From Comamonadaceae bacterium (GTDB lineage: Bacteria > Pseudomonadota > Gammaproteobacteria > Burkholderiales > Burkholderiaceae_C), in NCBI GenBank assembly GCA_947451995.1, contig CANGCI010000004.1, positions 1 through 33,501 on the forward strand: DNA of 33,501 bases, written 5' to 3'. Below, one piece after another: positions 23,958 through 33,452 of this stretch. Below the pieces are notes generated by a model. It did no database searches and was not told the origin of the DNA. It was given only the letters and a program-made list of their open reading frames with translations. Both the position numbers and the translations under genes were made by a program. Numbering within the stretch: position 1 is the stretch's first letter; each line of letters starts with the position of its first letter.

Positions 23958-25211
23958 TCAATCCTCCATCACATTTCGCCAGTATTCGTACATCCCTCGG
24001 ATCAGGGTTTCAGTCACCATGTGATCGGTGTCGCCTACATCTTTACCGCCCAACTCAGCAAGCGCACGGTGCTGAGATTTAGATTCAAAAGCCTGCTGCG
24101 AAAATTCAATCACTTCACCATCATCGGCTGACACAAATCCTGCAGGACCAAACAAGTTGGCTTGTCGCAAGCGGCGTTCAGTCATCTCTGGGGTGTCGTC
24201 TTCAAAGCCGAAATGTGTCCACACGAAATCAAATGCGCCATGCCCGTCAGGCTGAATGTGGCGCGTAGAAACACTGTTGACCTGCTGCTGAAAAATCACA
24301 CTGGGAAATAGCGTCATCATGACAGCCGTAGGCCCCTCCCACCAAGGCTCGGGCACGATATCTAAGAAACTGGGGTCGTTGAGTTCCATGCTGGCTTTGA
24401 AACTACTGACCTGTGTCACATCTGAAGCCCCACCCGTTGCTTGTCCTGCAGAGCCGCGCGTGGAAATCATGGCGGCATGACGATGCTTGTCGTCCATGCG
24501 CAATTCACTTTTATTGTCAGCGCGCCAAAGTCCAAAGGTCACAAACCAAGTGTGCAACAAGCCTGGGTGATAAGGATCTTTGATGTTCTCTTGCATCAAT
24601 TTCCAGTTACCTGGAATACGCTGGCGGTTGTAGCCCAATATCTTGAGCTGCCGGCCATTGAACAATCGGTCAAAGTACTTCAAGATCACCGGCCCCATGT
24701 AGTCTTCCAAAGACTCAACCTGGTGATCAAAAGAAGCAAACACAACGCCACCCCGTAGGGCCACTTTCAACGAAGTTAAGCCATGGTCTTTGGGGTCAAA
24801 ATCGGCAGGCATGCCGCCATTGACCTTGCCATCTTGCCGCACACCGCGTCTAAAGGGGACCCCTTGTAACTTGCCATCCAAGGCATAGCTCCATTGATGG
24901 TAAGGGCATACCAATTCTTTTTGATTGCCATGCCGCTCTCGGCAAAAAGCCATCCCACGGTGTGCGCACACATTTTCGACCACATGAATTTGACCATCTT
25001 GCGCGCGGGTCATGATGACAGACCGCTCGCCGATGACGGTTCGTTTGAAATCACCCACATTGGGGATTTCAGCCTCTAGGCCCACATAACTCCAGTGAGC
25101 CTTGTAAAAAAACCGCTCAAGCTCTTTGTGATGCGTGGCCTGTTGGGTATAGACGGCAAATGGGATCCGGCTGGTGCCAGGCGTTTCCCAATGTATTGGC
25201 TGTTCTTGCAT
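23958..25211 (-). CDS. nagG: Salicylate 5-hydroxylase-like Rieske oxygenase, large (alpha) subunit
   Basis: The 417-residue protein has the N-terminal Rieske domain [12 protein letters not shown]...[13 protein letters not shown] (Cys82/His84, Cys102/His105). The catalytic domain has [18 protein letters not shown], giving bridging Asp212 and iron ligands His215 and His220; the third carboxylate is in [11 protein letters not shown]. Stretches such as [23 protein letters not shown] and [16 protein letters not shown] match NagG-type salicylate 5-hydroxylases better than AndAc anthranilate dioxygenases (from memory). Predicted reaction: salicylate to gentisate with O2. ATG 25211 follows GGAG; the track TTG at 25229 is less likely. 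The ferredoxin and beta genes follow; a NagR-like regulator is divergent. Confidence 0.9.
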   Translation of the reverse strand: MQEQPIHWETPGTSRIPFAVYTQQATHHKELERFFYKAHWSYVGLEAEIPNVGDFKRTVIGERSVIMTRAQDGQIHVVENVCAHRGMAFCRERHGNQKELVCPYHQWSYALDGKLQGVPFRRGVRQDGKVNGGMPADFDPKDHGLTSLKVALRGGVVFASFDHQVESLEDYMGPVILKYFDRLFNGRQLKILGYNRQRIPGNWKLMQENIKDPYHPGLLHTWFVTFGLWRADNKSELRMDDKHRHAAMISTRGSAGQATGGASDVTQVSSFKASMELNDPSFLDIVPEPWWEGPTAVMMTLFPSVIFQQQVNSVSTRHIQPDGHGAFDFVWTHFGFEDDTPEMTERRLRQANLFGPAGFVSADDGEVIEFSQQAFESKSQHRALAELGGKDVGDTDHMVTETLIRGMYEYWRNVMED

Positions 25212-25295
25212 GTGTGCGGGTCTCCACAAGATGGTTGCCGCTCATCATGCCAGCCGCTTTAAATTAGTAAATCGGATTTTAAATATAATGATTAT

Positions 25296-25312
25296 TTGAA
25301 TATCGAATATCA
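25296..25312. promoter_or_regulatory. Tandem GAATATC repeat in the nagG-nagR divergent region
   Basis: GAATATC occurs twice in direct tandem (25298-25311), ending 10 bases before the start of the LysR gene in an AT-rich 110-bp divergent region. The opposite strand reads ATTCAAATAATCAT nearby, loosely like the left half of NahR-type sites (ATTCA...). A LysR autoregulatory site is possible; evidence is weak. Confidence 0.3.
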
Positions 25313-25321
25313 CAAAGATCC

Positions 25322-26257
25322 ATGGAACTGGCCAAACTCGACCTCAATTTGCTCTTGGTATTTCACCATTTGCTCATTTTGAAACGCGTCTCAGCGGTTG
25401 CCAATCTGTTGGACATGAGCCAGCCCGCTGTGAGCAGTGCGTTGGGCAGGCTCCGAACCAGTTTGAATGACGAGTTGTTCATCCGCACCCAGGGCGGCAT
25501 GACCCCAACGCCTTACGCCTTGCAGCTGGCAGAGCCAATTGCCACTGCGCTGAATGGCTTGCAACAAGCTCTGAATGTGCGCGGCGCTTTTGATCCAAAG
25601 ACCAGCCGCCGAAACTTCACAATTGCCCTGACGGATGTTGGCGAAATGTATTTCTTACCTGTACTGGTCAATGCCTTGGCCAAAGTAGCGCCCGGTGTCA
25701 CTTTGCAAATTGTGAGCGTGGCGCAATCGGCGCTCAAAGAAGACATGTCAACGGGCCGAATTGATTTGGCCATGGGACTGCTACCGCAACTCCAAGCAGG
25801 CTTTTTTCAACAATCCTTGTTCAAGCAAAAATACGTTTGCCTGATGCGCAAAAAGCATCCGTTGGCACAGACGACAAGCATCTCAGTGGCAGCCTTGTTT
25901 GCCTCAGAGCATGTTCGCGTTTTGGCGACTGGCACAGGCCATGGCAAAGTAAATGGGGCCATGGACCAACAAAAATATTCGCGACAAGTGAGGCTCACAG
26001 TGCCCCACTATGTTGCTTTGGGCGACGTGCTGCAAAATGCCAACTTGATTGCTGTGGTGCCCGAGCGATTTGCACAACGCATTGTCAAACCCTTTGATCT
26101 GGTCATGCGCGACTTGCCCATCGAAGTAGAAGACAGTGCCATCCAGCAGTGTTGGCACGGGCGCCTACACCGCGACCCTGGTCACCAATGGTTGCGGCAA
26201 TTGATGCGCGAACTCTTTGGTGACCGTTCCACAGGTGGCGAGGAGCTTGCGATCTGA
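25322..26257 (+). CDS. nagR: LysR-family regulator of the NagR/NahR/DntR group
   Basis: The 311-residue protein has a LysR HTH at the N-terminus (MELAKLDLNLLLVFHHLLILKRVSAVANLLDMSQPAVSSALGRLRTSLNDELFIRTQGGMTPTPYALQLAEPI). Its effector domain has FTIALTDVGEMYFLPVLVNALAK, GLLPQLQAGFFQQSLFKQKYVCLMRKKHP, HVRVLATGTGHGKV and a terminal CWHGRLHRDPGHQWLRQLM. The pattern is close to NahR/NagR, which activate salicylate genes with salicylate as inducer (from memory). The divergent position opposite nagG supports that job. It ends four bases before the convergent pobA end. Confidence 0.9.
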   Translation: MELAKLDLNLLLVFHHLLILKRVSAVANLLDMSQPAVSSALGRLRTSLNDELFIRTQGGMTPTPYALQLAEPIATALNGLQQALNVRGAFDPKTSRRNFTIALTDVGEMYFLPVLVNALAKVAPGVTLQIVSVAQSALKEDMSTGRIDLAMGLLPQLQAGFFQQSLFKQKYVCLMRKKHPLAQTTSISVAALFASEHVRVLATGTGHGKVNGAMDQQKYSRQVRLTVPHYVALGDVLQNANLIAVVPERFAQRIVKPFDLVMRDLPIEVEDSAIQQCWHGRLHRDPGHQWLRQLMRELFGDRSTGGEELAI

Positions 26258-26261
26258 TGGA

Positions 26262-27434
26262 TCAGAAAGGCAGTCCCACGTAATTTTCTGCCAGAGAACT
26301 TTGGGCTGCATCGGATGAGAACAAATAGGCCATCTCAACTTCTTGCAGCTTTTGGTCATATTCGATTGAATCTGGGAATGTGTGCAACAAGGTTGTGAGC
26401 CACCATGAAAAGCGCTGCGCTTTCCAAACGCGGGACAGCGCCTTTTCGGAATAGTTGTCCAAACCTGTGCTGTCACCCTTTTGGTAGTGGTCCACAAAGC
26501 CATGGTACAAGTAGTAAATGTCAGACCCAGCAGTGTTCAAACCCCGTGCACCAGTGGGTGGCACAATATGGGCCGCATCACCTGCCAAAAACATGTTGCC
26601 GTAACGCATAGGTTCAGCCACAAAAGAGCGCAGCGGTGCAATGGACTTTTCGATGGTGGGACCTGTGATCAATTGCGCAGACACTTCTGCGGGCAAACGA
26701 CGTTTCAACTCCGCCCAAAAAGCCTCATCCGACCAATCTTCAACTGAATCAGTCAGTGGCACTTGGATGTAGTAACGGCTTAAAACTTGTGAGCGCAAAG
26801 AGCACAGAGCAAAACCACGCGGGTGCTTGGCGTAAATCAGCTCAGGCGAAACTGGTTTGGTTCGAGACAAGACGCCCAGCCAACCAAAGGGATACACTTT
26901 TTCGTATTCTTTGATGACGTCGCTTGGGATGGACTTACGGCTCACACCGTGGAATCCGTCAGCACCAATGATGAAATCGCAATCAACGCGTTTTTCCTCA
27001 CCGCCCACACTGTAGGTGACGTAAGGCTTGTCGGACTTCACATCGTGCGGTTGAACGTTTTCTGCGCTGTGAATCACGATGCCGTTCATGCGGTCCCGCG
27101 CTTCATACAAATCGCGAGTCAACTCCGTTTGACCGTACACCATCACGGAATTGCCACCGCTGTATTTGTGCAAATCAACACGATTCAGTTTGCCGGCATG
27201 CGCCAAGAAAAATCCATCGTGAATTTCACCTTCTCGGTCCATGCGCTCACCGCATTGGGCTTCACGCATGAGTTTGGCAAAGCCATTTTCCAGAACACCG
27301 GCACGAATGCGACTGAGCACGTAATCCCGTGTTTGGCGCTCCAAAACCACCGTTTCAATGCCTTTGAGATGAAGCAACTGGGAAAGCATCAGGCCAGATG
27401 GCCCGCCACCGATGATGCAAACTTGGGTTTTCAT
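26262..27434 (-). CDS. pobA: 4-Hydroxybenzoate 3-monooxygenase
   Basis: The 390-residue flavoprotein is a class A aromatic hydroxylase. MKTQVCIIGGGPSGLMLSQLL holds the FAD GxGxxG motif, DFIIGADGFHGVSRKSIP holds the DG motif, and GNMFLAGDAAHIVPPTGARGLNTAGSDIYYL holds the GD motif. SRIRAGVLENG and the tail FSSDAAQSSLAENYVGLPF are typical of PobA, including the normal length of about 390. ATG 27434 has GGAG upstream and removes 15 extra residues of the track call. It converts 4-hydroxybenzoate to protocatechuate using NADPH and O2. A PobR-like AraC regulator is divergent, as in other pob loci. Confidence 0.96.
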   Translation of the reverse strand: MKTQVCIIGGGPSGLMLSQLLHLKGIETVVLERQTRDYVLSRIRAGVLENGFAKLMREAQCGERMDREGEIHDGFFLAHAGKLNRVDLHKYSGGNSVMVYGQTELTRDLYEARDRMNGIVIHSAENVQPHDVKSDKPYVTYSVGGEEKRVDCDFIIGADGFHGVSRKSIPSDVIKEYEKVYPFGWLGVLSRTKPVSPELIYAKHPRGFALCSLRSQVLSRYYIQVPLTDSVEDWSDEAFWAELKRRLPAEVSAQLITGPTIEKSIAPLRSFVAEPMRYGNMFLAGDAAHIVPPTGARGLNTAGSDIYYLYHGFVDHYQKGDSTGLDNYSEKALSRVWKAQRFSWWLTTLLHTFPDSIEYDQKLQEVEMAYLFSSDAAQSSLAENYVGLPF

Positions 27435-27548
27435 TTGTTGTCTCCGTAAAACTTGATCTAAGGCAATTTGCCAAAACAAATCGAAAGATACCTCTTAAGC
27501 GACCCGACAGGAATGGCTGAAACTGGCAAAAACTTGTACATTTCGAAC

Positions 27549-28400
27549 ATGGAAAAAACACTTGCCCATGTACAGAGCTACAGTCTATTTGGCGAATCGA
27601 CACATTTGCCAGACGTGTTGCACTGCGAAACCATTGCTGACCGCTCGGAACTGCACGATTGGGAGTTGGCACCCCATCGACATGCACGTTTGCATCAAGT
27701 CTTACTGATAGCGAACGGCGGTGGTTGGGCCACCTTGGATGGCAAAACCCATGCGTTACCTACAGGTTCCCTGGTCAATGTGCCACCTGAACATGTCCAC
27801 TCTTTTCGATTTGAAAAAGACACGCGCGGTTGGGTCACCACCTTGGCCGACGAATTACTGGACGAGCTGCTGGTGGGCGTAGGCACCCTTCGTTCTGAAC
27901 TTGATCAGGCCTGTGTGCTGTCCGCTGATACCTTCATCACCCAAACTGTTCATCAGATATGGCTTGAGTTCTCCGCGCAAGAAAAAGCCCGCGCGCTGGT
28001 GCTGCGAGGACTGAGTGGCGTGTTGTTGGGCTGGGTTGCACGACAGCTTGCCCAGAGCACATTGGCGGACGCCAAATTCAATGACTCGGAATTGGTTCAG
28101 CGGTTTAAAGAGTTGATTGAGCTCAACTTCAAATCCCATTGGACTGTGAGCCAGTATGCCAAAGCCTTGTCTATCTCTCCAACCCATTTGAGTCGGCTAA
28201 CGCGCGCTGCCAATGGGAGCAGCGCACTGCGAATGATTGAAGCGCGACTGATGCGCGAGGCTCGCCGAAATTTGGCTTATACGAACCTCAGCATCTCCAG
28301 CATTGCCTACACATTGGGCTTTACAGATCCCGCCTATTTCTCTCGCGTTTTCACACGTGACGCAGGCATTTCACCCAAGGCATTTCGAGCGCAGATTTAA
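27549..28400 (+). CDS. pobR: AraC-family regulator, PobR-like
   Basis: The protein is about 283 residues. An N-terminal cupin (WELAPHRHARLHQVLLIANGGGWATLDGKTHALPTGSLVNVPPEHVHSF) should bind the effector. The C-terminal tandem HTH reads WTVSQYAKALSISPTHLSRLTRAANGSSALRMIEARLMREARRNLAYTNLSISSIAYTLGFTDPAYFSRVFTRDAGISPKAFR. The start is uncertain: ATG 27549 (MEKTLAHVQSYSLFG) fits the usual PobR beginning, 27513 is possible, and the track's TTG at 27468 is unlikely. Divergent position against pobA implies activation of pobA by 4-hydroxybenzoate (inference from other pob systems). Confidence 0.87.
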   Translation: MEKTLAHVQSYSLFGESTHLPDVLHCETIADRSELHDWELAPHRHARLHQVLLIANGGGWATLDGKTHALPTGSLVNVPPEHVHSFRFEKDTRGWVTTLADELLDELLVGVGTLRSELDQACVLSADTFITQTVHQIWLEFSAQEKARALVLRGLSGVLLGWVARQLAQSTLADAKFNDSELVQRFKELIELNFKSHWTVSQYAKALSISPTHLSRLTRAANGSSALRMIEARLMREARRNLAYTNLSISSIAYTLGFTDPAYFSRVFTRDAGISPKAFRAQI

Positions 28401-28477
28401 TTTGGTAATTCGAAAGAATCTCGTGGAACTCACACATCACTGGTTCAATATGATAATCCGCAACTAATCTAAATAAG

Positions 28478-30073
28478 ATGAATTCAATGAGCCTCCTCCG
28501 TCCATCGCGCATTGTCGCCACCCTGATTTTTTTGAATTTATTTGCATCGCAAGCGACCCCAAACTTACCAAGTGGCAAAACTTTCGAGACACGTGAAAAG
28601 GACTGGCGCAATGGCGCCATCGTTTATCAAATTCTTATCGATCGGTTTGTACCTTCCGCTCATTTAGAAGCCAAAAAACACCTCTACCCAACACCCAAGG
28701 TCCTCAAAGAATGGCATGAACAGCCTCAGCGCGGCATCGAACTTGAAGCGCAAAAACTCAACAGTCAAGAGCTTGAATTTTGGGGAGGCGACATTCAAAG
28801 CGCTAGGACCAGACTCGACCATGTCAAGCAACTGGGTGCCACCGCCATTTACTTGAACCCTATTCACTTAGCATGGACCAATCACAAATACGACGCACTG
28901 GACTACAAAGCCATTTCGCCAGAATTTGGTAATCGCAAGGACTTCAAAGAATTCGCGAAGCATGCCCATCAGTTAGGTTTGAGAGTGGTGTTAGATGGTG
29001 TTTTCAATCACATGGGCCGCAACTCATCACAGTTTAGAGACGCCATGGCCAACCCTGATAGCCCTTGGCGCAATTGGTTTGCAATCGGCGCGCAGTACAA
29101 AGGAGGCGCTCGCGTTTGGACAGGCTTTCAAAATTTAACTGAATTGAATTTAGAAAACCCTGCAGTTCGCCAATATTTGTATGAAGCCCCCGACTCCGTG
29201 GTTCGCGGTTACCTCCGCGATGGAGCAGACGGTTGGCGTTTGGACACGGCATACGAACTGGGCCTACCCTACATGCGCGCCCTCACAAAAGCAGCACGCA
29301 AAGAAAAATATGACGCATTGATCGTTGGCGAAATAGTCAATTACCCCGATCAGTGGCTGACCGCGATGGATGGCGTCATGAACTTCACTTTGCGAGACAT
29401 GATTTTGAGTCTAGCAAAAGGTGAGATAAGTCCTGTGACAACCGCTCGAATGATCGAACGCATGATCCAAGATGCAGGCATTGAACCCATGTTGAAATCA
29501 TGGAACCTCATTGACAACCACGACATTCCAAGAATTGCCACGCAATTACCTGAAGTCAAACAACGTCGATGGGTTCAATCTTTGCAATTTACTTTGCCAG
29601 GCTCTCCCAATGTGTATTACGGCAGTGAAGTGGGAATGACTGGCGGTGGTGATCCAGAAAATCGAAACCCAATGCGATGGGATTGGGTTCGCACTGACCA
29701 CCCAGAAATGATTTGGCTCAAAAAACTTATCGACCTGCATCAGCAAAACAGAGCGCTGCGCGTCGGCAACTATCGCCGAATCGAAAGTGAACGACTGTTT
29801 GCCTTTGAAAGATACACCGACAAAACGCTTGAGACTCGACTGATTTTGGCCAATCCCAGTAAAACAGATGTTTCTGAGACGATCATGGTTGCAAATGCGG
29901 GCTTGATGGACGACACCCCCTTTGTCGACTTGATGGGCGCAGACATACAAAAACACATCACCACCATGGGGCCAGGCCTCATGCGCATTACTGTCCCTGC
30001 TCAAACAGTGATGGTCCTGAAGCCTGTTGAGCGGGATTTAGGTGGGTACAGCAGATACAAACGATATCCATGA
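28478..30073 (+). CDS. Exported GH13 alpha-amylase-family glycoside hydrolase
   Basis: The 531-residue protein has a signal peptide (RIVATLIFLNLFASQATP) and a GH13 barrel. WRNGAIVYQILIDRF comes first. DGVFNHMG (region I) is next, then DGADGWRLDTAYE (region II, nucleophile Asp), ALIVGEIVNYP (region III, acid Glu) and LIDNHDIPRI (region IV). The first strand and the insertion GGDIQSARTRLDHVKQLGATAIYLNPIH resemble cyclomaltodextrinase/neopullulanase-like or periplasmic amylase enzymes. A C-terminal beta domain is present (about residue 430 on). It should cleave alpha-glucans in the periplasm. No maltose transporter or glycogen gene is adjacent, so its pathway is unclear. Confidence 0.92.
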   Translation: MNSMSLLRPSRIVATLIFLNLFASQATPNLPSGKTFETREKDWRNGAIVYQILIDRFVPSAHLEAKKHLYPTPKVLKEWHEQPQRGIELEAQKLNSQELEFWGGDIQSARTRLDHVKQLGATAIYLNPIHLAWTNHKYDALDYKAISPEFGNRKDFKEFAKHAHQLGLRVVLDGVFNHMGRNSSQFRDAMANPDSPWRNWFAIGAQYKGGARVWTGFQNLTELNLENPAVRQYLYEAPDSVVRGYLRDGADGWRLDTAYELGLPYMRALTKAARKEKYDALIVGEIVNYPDQWLTAMDGVMNFTLRDMILSLAKGEISPVTTARMIERMIQDAGIEPMLKSWNLIDNHDIPRIATQLPEVKQRRWVQSLQFTLPGSPNVYYGSEVGMTGGGDPENRNPMRWDWVRTDHPEMIWLKKLIDLHQQNRALRVGNYRRIESERLFAFERYTDKTLETRLILANPSKTDVSETIMVANAGLMDDTPFVDLMGADIQKHITTMGPGLMRITVPAQTVMVLKPVERDLGGYSRYKRYP

Positions 30074-30154
30074 AGCATGCTCTTTATGAGGATCTATCAA
30101 ACACACTTGACCAAGTGCTAAAGTTCAAACCTAGTGCAAACCTTTTAGACATAC

Positions 30155-30490
30155 ATGACCCTACCCAACTGCCCTCAGTGCCAATCAGAATTCACTTATG
30201 AAGAGGGCGAAAATTTCATCTGTCCAGAATGTGCGCACGAATGGCCTCAACATGTTCAAGCGGAAGTTGAAACCAGCAAGGTTTTCAAAGATGCCTCCGG
30301 CAATGTCTTGCAAGACGGCGACACCGTGACCTTGATCAAAGACCTCAAGCTCAAAGGCTCTTCCAGTGTGATCAAAGTGGGCACCAAAGTGAAAAACATT
30401 CGTTTGATCGATGGCGACCACGACATCGATTGCAAAATTGAAGGTTTTGGTGCCATGCAACTCAAAACGGAATTTGTTCGCAAAGCCTGA
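30155..30490 (+). CDS. yjdM: YjdM/PhnA-family zinc-ribbon protein
   Basis: The 111-residue protein has an N-terminal zinc ribbon, [28 protein letters not shown], with two CxxC pairs. The PhnA/YjdM C-terminal domain follows: [68 protein letters not shown]. Length and motif order match YjdM. Despite the old PhnA name it is not a phosphonate enzyme in E. coli; its role is unknown. ATG 30155 is retained. It stands alone between the GH13 gene and the FKBP lipoprotein gene. Confidence 0.93.
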   Translation: MTLPNCPQCQSEFTYEEGENFICPECAHEWPQHVQAEVETSKVFKDASGNVLQDGDTVTLIKDLKLKGSSSVIKVGTKVKNIRLIDGDHDIDCKIEGFGAMQLKTEFVRKA

Positions 30491-30526
30491 TTCCTTCACA
30501 AAACTGAATCCTATTTTTACGCCGCC

Positions 30527-30961
30527 ATGAAAAAAATCATTTTCTGCTTGACCTTGACGCTTGCAACTTTGTTAACCGGCTGTGGGGGTGGCAGTGACAA
30601 CACACCTTCAGGCCCCACACTCTTACAAACCACAGACACTTTAGTAGGTACCGGCGCAAGCGCTGTTGCAGGCAATACCCTCACAGTCAACTACACCGGC
30701 TGGCTTTACGATGCAACAGCCGCACAAAATCACGGCAAACAGTTTGACTCTTCCGTTGGCCGTGCCCCCTTTAGCTTCAAACTCGGGACAGGCCAAGTCA
30801 TTGCGGGTTGGGACCAAGGCATGGTGGGCATGAAGGTGGGCGGAAAACGGACTCTGATCATCCCCAGCGCCCTGGGGTATGGCAGTTCTGGCGCTGGTGG
30901 CGGCCTGATTCCGCCCAATGCGGCCTTGGTGTTCGATGTGGAGCTGATTGCCATCCAATAA
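30527..30961 (+). CDS. FKBP-type peptidyl-prolyl isomerase lipoprotein
   Basis: The 144-residue protein has a lipoprotein signal with lipobox LLTGC (Cys19) followed by a GGGS-rich linker. The FKBP domain follows: NTLTVNYTGWLYDA, GKQFDSSVGRAPFSFKLGTGQVIAGWDQGMVGMKVGGKRTLIIPSALGYGSSGAGGGLIPPNAALVFDVELI. The active-site residues in FDSS, FSFKLG, VIAGWD and LGYG are conserved. It should be membrane-anchored and assist folding in the periplasm. A hairpin terminator follows. Confidence 0.95.
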   Translation: MKKIIFCLTLTLATLLTGCGGGSDNTPSGPTLLQTTDTLVGTGASAVAGNTLTVNYTGWLYDATAAQNHGKQFDSSVGRAPFSFKLGTGQVIAGWDQGMVGMKVGGKRTLIIPSALGYGSSGAGGGLIPPNAALVFDVELIAIQ

Positions 30962-30982
30962 AACCACGTCGCAACCCAGGCG

Positions 30983-31021
30983 CAAGCCATATTTCACTTT
31001 GCGAAATTTGGCTTGAATTTT
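30983..31021 (+). terminator. Rho-independent terminator after the FKBP gene
   Basis: CAAGCCATATTTC and GAAATTTGGCTTG pair over 13 bp with one mismatch around a 7-base loop (ACTTTGC). AATTTTT follows, 22 bases after the FKBP stop. Confidence 0.75.
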
Positions 31022-31118
31022 TCGACTTTCTCTCAGATCAGCACAGTGTCAGACTTCTCTTTTAGGATCTAATACTGGCTTTCGAGATTTACTGTTGCAC
31101 AACAAAAACGAGGACACA

Positions 31119-33356
31119 ATGTCTAATCAAATATCCAAAATCATCTACACCCTGACCGATGAAGCCCCATTGCTGGCCACATCGGCATTTCTGCCTGTTG
31201 TTCGCACGTTTGCGGCACCGGCTGGGATTGAAGTTGAAGCCAGCGACATTTCGCTTGCAGGACGCATCTTGGGTGAGTTCTCTGACATGCTCCCAGAAGA
31301 GCAGCGCATCCCCAACAACTTGGCCATTTTGGGCAAATTAACCCTCCGCCCCGAAGCCAACATCATCAAGCTGCCCAACATCAGCGCGTCGGTTGGCCAA
31401 TTGAACAGTGCCATCAAAGAATTGCAGTCCAAAGGCTATGCCCTGCCCGACTACCCAGACAATCCTAAAAACGAGCAAGAAAAAGAAATCAAAGCCCGTT
31501 ACTCCAAGTGCACTGGCTCTGCAGTCAACCCTGTCTTGCGTGAAGGCAACTCAGATCGCCGTGCACCACGCGCTGTGAAAGAATTTGCGCGCAAAAACCC
31601 ACACAGCATGGCCGAGTGGAGCCAAGCATCCCGCTCACACGTGTCGCACATGCATCATGGCGACTTCTACCATGGCGAAAAATCCATGACTGTTGAGCGT
31701 GCACGTGACGTGAAAATGGAACTCATCACCAAGAGTGGCAAGACCATTGTGCTGAAACCAAAGGTCTCCCTGGTCGACCGCGAAGTGATTGACAGCATGT
31801 TCATGAGCAAGAAAGCTTTGGAAGCTTTCTACGAGCGAGAAATTGAAGACGCGCACAAAACTGGCGTGATGTTCTCCTTGCACGTTAAAGCCACCATGAT
31901 GAAGGTCTCACACCCCATCGTGTTTGGTCACTGCGTCAAGATCTTCTACAAAGATGCCTTCAAAAAGCACAAAGAGCTGTTTGACAGCCTTGGCGTCAAC
32001 GTCAACAACGGCATGGTCGACCTGTACAACAAAATTGCGACCTTGCCCGATTCCAAGCGTGAAGAAATCATGCGCGATCTGCACGCCTGTCATGAGCACC
32101 GCCCTGGCTTGGCCATGGTTGACTCTGCCAAAGGCATTACCAACTTCCATTCCCCCAATGATGTGATTGTGGACGCTTCAATGCCCGCCATGATTCGCAA
32201 CGGCGGAAAAATGTGGGACGCTGCCGGCCGATTGCAAGACGTGAAGGCCGTGATGCCTGAGTCCACCTTCGCTCGCATTTACCAAGAGATGATCAATTTC
32301 TGCAAATGGCATGGCGCGTTTGACCCCAAAACCATGGGCACTGTTCCCAACGTGGGCTTGATGGCCCAACAAGCCGAAGAATACGGTTCACACGACAAGA
32401 CTTTCGAAATCAGCGAAGACGGCGTCGCCAACATCACAGACTTGGAAACAGGTGAAGTGTTGCTCAGCCAAAACGTCGAAGCGGGTGACATCTGGCGCAT
32501 GTGCGAAGTTAAAGACGCACCCATCCGTGACTGGGTGAAGTTGGCCGTCAACCGTGCGCGCAATTCAGGCATGCCCGTGGTGTTCTGGTTGGATGCATAC
32601 CGTCCGCACGAAGCCCAATTGATCCGCAAAGTGAAGATGTATCTGCACGAGCATGACATCAACGGTTTGGACATTCAAATCATGAGCCAAGTGCGCGCCA
32701 TGCGTTACACACTTGAGCGTGTTGTTCGCGGCCTGGACACCATCAGTGCCACCGGCAACATTTTGCGCGACTACCTGACCGACTTGTTCCCCATCATGGA
32801 ATTAGGCACCAGTGCCAAAATGCTGTCCATCGTGCCCTTGATGGCAGGCGGTGGCATGTACGAAACAGGCGCCGGTGGCTCTGCCCCCAAACATGTGCAG
32901 CAACTGGTGGAAGAGAATCACTTGCGCTGGGATTCTTTGGGCGAGTTCTTGGCTTTGGCTGTTTCGTTTGAAGACTTGGGCATCAAAACCAACAATGACA
33001 AAGCCAAACTTTTGGCCAAAACTTTGGATGCGGCCACAGGCACTTTGTTGGCAAACAACAAGAACCCATCGCCCAAAACAGGCGAATTGGACAACCGTGG
33101 CAGTCAGTTCTACTTGGCCATGTACTGGGCTCAAGAACTTGCAGCGCAAACTGATGACAAGGAATTGCAAGCCAAGTTTGCACCGATTGCAAAAGCTCTG
33201 ACAGAAAACGAAAAGAAAATCGTTGAAGAGTTGAAAGCGGTTCAGGGCAAGCCTGTCGACATTGGTGGCTACTTCAAGCCCTCTGTTGAGTTGCTGGAGA
33301 AGGTCATGTGCCCAAGCCCAACATTCAACGCCATCATTCAATCCGCCAAAGCTTGA
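31119..33356 (+). CDS. icd: NADP-dependent isocitrate dehydrogenase, monomeric type
   Basis: The 745-residue protein matches the monomeric (IDH-II) family in length and sequence: [88 protein letters not shown]-like [13 protein letters not shown], and [20 protein letters not shown] near the C-terminus. It oxidises isocitrate to 2-oxoglutarate with NADP+ in the cytoplasm. ATG 31119 follows GAGG nine bases upstream; the track start at 31095 is rejected. A long leader of about 100 bases, AT-rich, precedes it after the FKBP terminator; no operator was recognised. Confidence 0.97.
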   Translation: MSNQISKIIYTLTDEAPLLATSAFLPVVRTFAAPAGIEVEASDISLAGRILGEFSDMLPEEQRIPNNLAILGKLTLRPEANIIKLPNISASVGQLNSAIKELQSKGYALPDYPDNPKNEQEKEIKARYSKCTGSAVNPVLREGNSDRRAPRAVKEFARKNPHSMAEWSQASRSHVSHMHHGDFYHGEKSMTVERARDVKMELITKSGKTIVLKPKVSLVDREVIDSMFMSKKALEAFYEREIEDAHKTGVMFSLHVKATMMKVSHPIVFGHCVKIFYKDAFKKHKELFDSLGVNVNNGMVDLYNKIATLPDSKREEIMRDLHACHEHRPGLAMVDSAKGITNFHSPNDVIVDASMPAMIRNGGKMWDAAGRLQDVKAVMPESTFARIYQEMINFCKWHGAFDPKTMGTVPNVGLMAQQAEEYGSHDKTFEISEDGVANITDLETGEVLLSQNVEAGDIWRMCEVKDAPIRDWVKLAVNRARNSGMPVVFWLDAYRPHEAQLIRKVKMYLHEHDINGLDIQIMSQVRAMRYTLERVVRGLDTISATGNILRDYLTDLFPIMELGTSAKMLSIVPLMAGGGMYETGAGGSAPKHVQQLVEENHLRWDSLGEFLALAVSFEDLGIKTNNDKAKLLAKTLDAATGTLLANNKNPSPKTGELDNRGSQFYLAMYWAQELAAQTDDKELQAKFAPIAKALTENEKKIVEELKAVQGKPVDIGGYFKPSVELLEKVMCPSPTFNAIIQSAKA

Positions 33357-33370
33357 TTGCAGCTCACAAA

Positions 33371-33402
33371 AACCAACACTCGAACCTCGTTCAGTGTTGG
33401 TT
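33371..33402 (+). terminator. Large hairpin after icd
   Basis: AACCAACACT (33371-33380) pairs exactly with AGTGTTGGTT (33393-33402). The inner GAAC-CTC-GTTC extends the stem. No U-tract follows directly, so it may act as an mRNA 3' stabiliser together with the next terminator. Confidence 0.6.
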
Positions 33403-33408
33403 GAGTTC

Positions 33409-33436
33409 AAAAAAAGCCGCAGATGCGGCTTTTTTT
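33409..33436. terminator. Bidirectional rho-independent terminator
   Basis: GCCGCA-GA-TGCGGC is flanked by A7 and T7. It ends icd transcription on the plus strand and could also end the minus-strand gene at the right edge. Confidence 0.9.
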
Positions 33437-33452
33437 AATGGCACTGACAGGT

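Noticed and set aside
26823-27449. 208-aa plus-strand ORF opposite pobA
   Set aside because: Antisense shadow; pobA is unmistakable on the other strand.
32802-33410. 202-aa minus-strand ORF opposite the end of icd
   Set aside because: Antisense shadow, runs through the icd hairpin.
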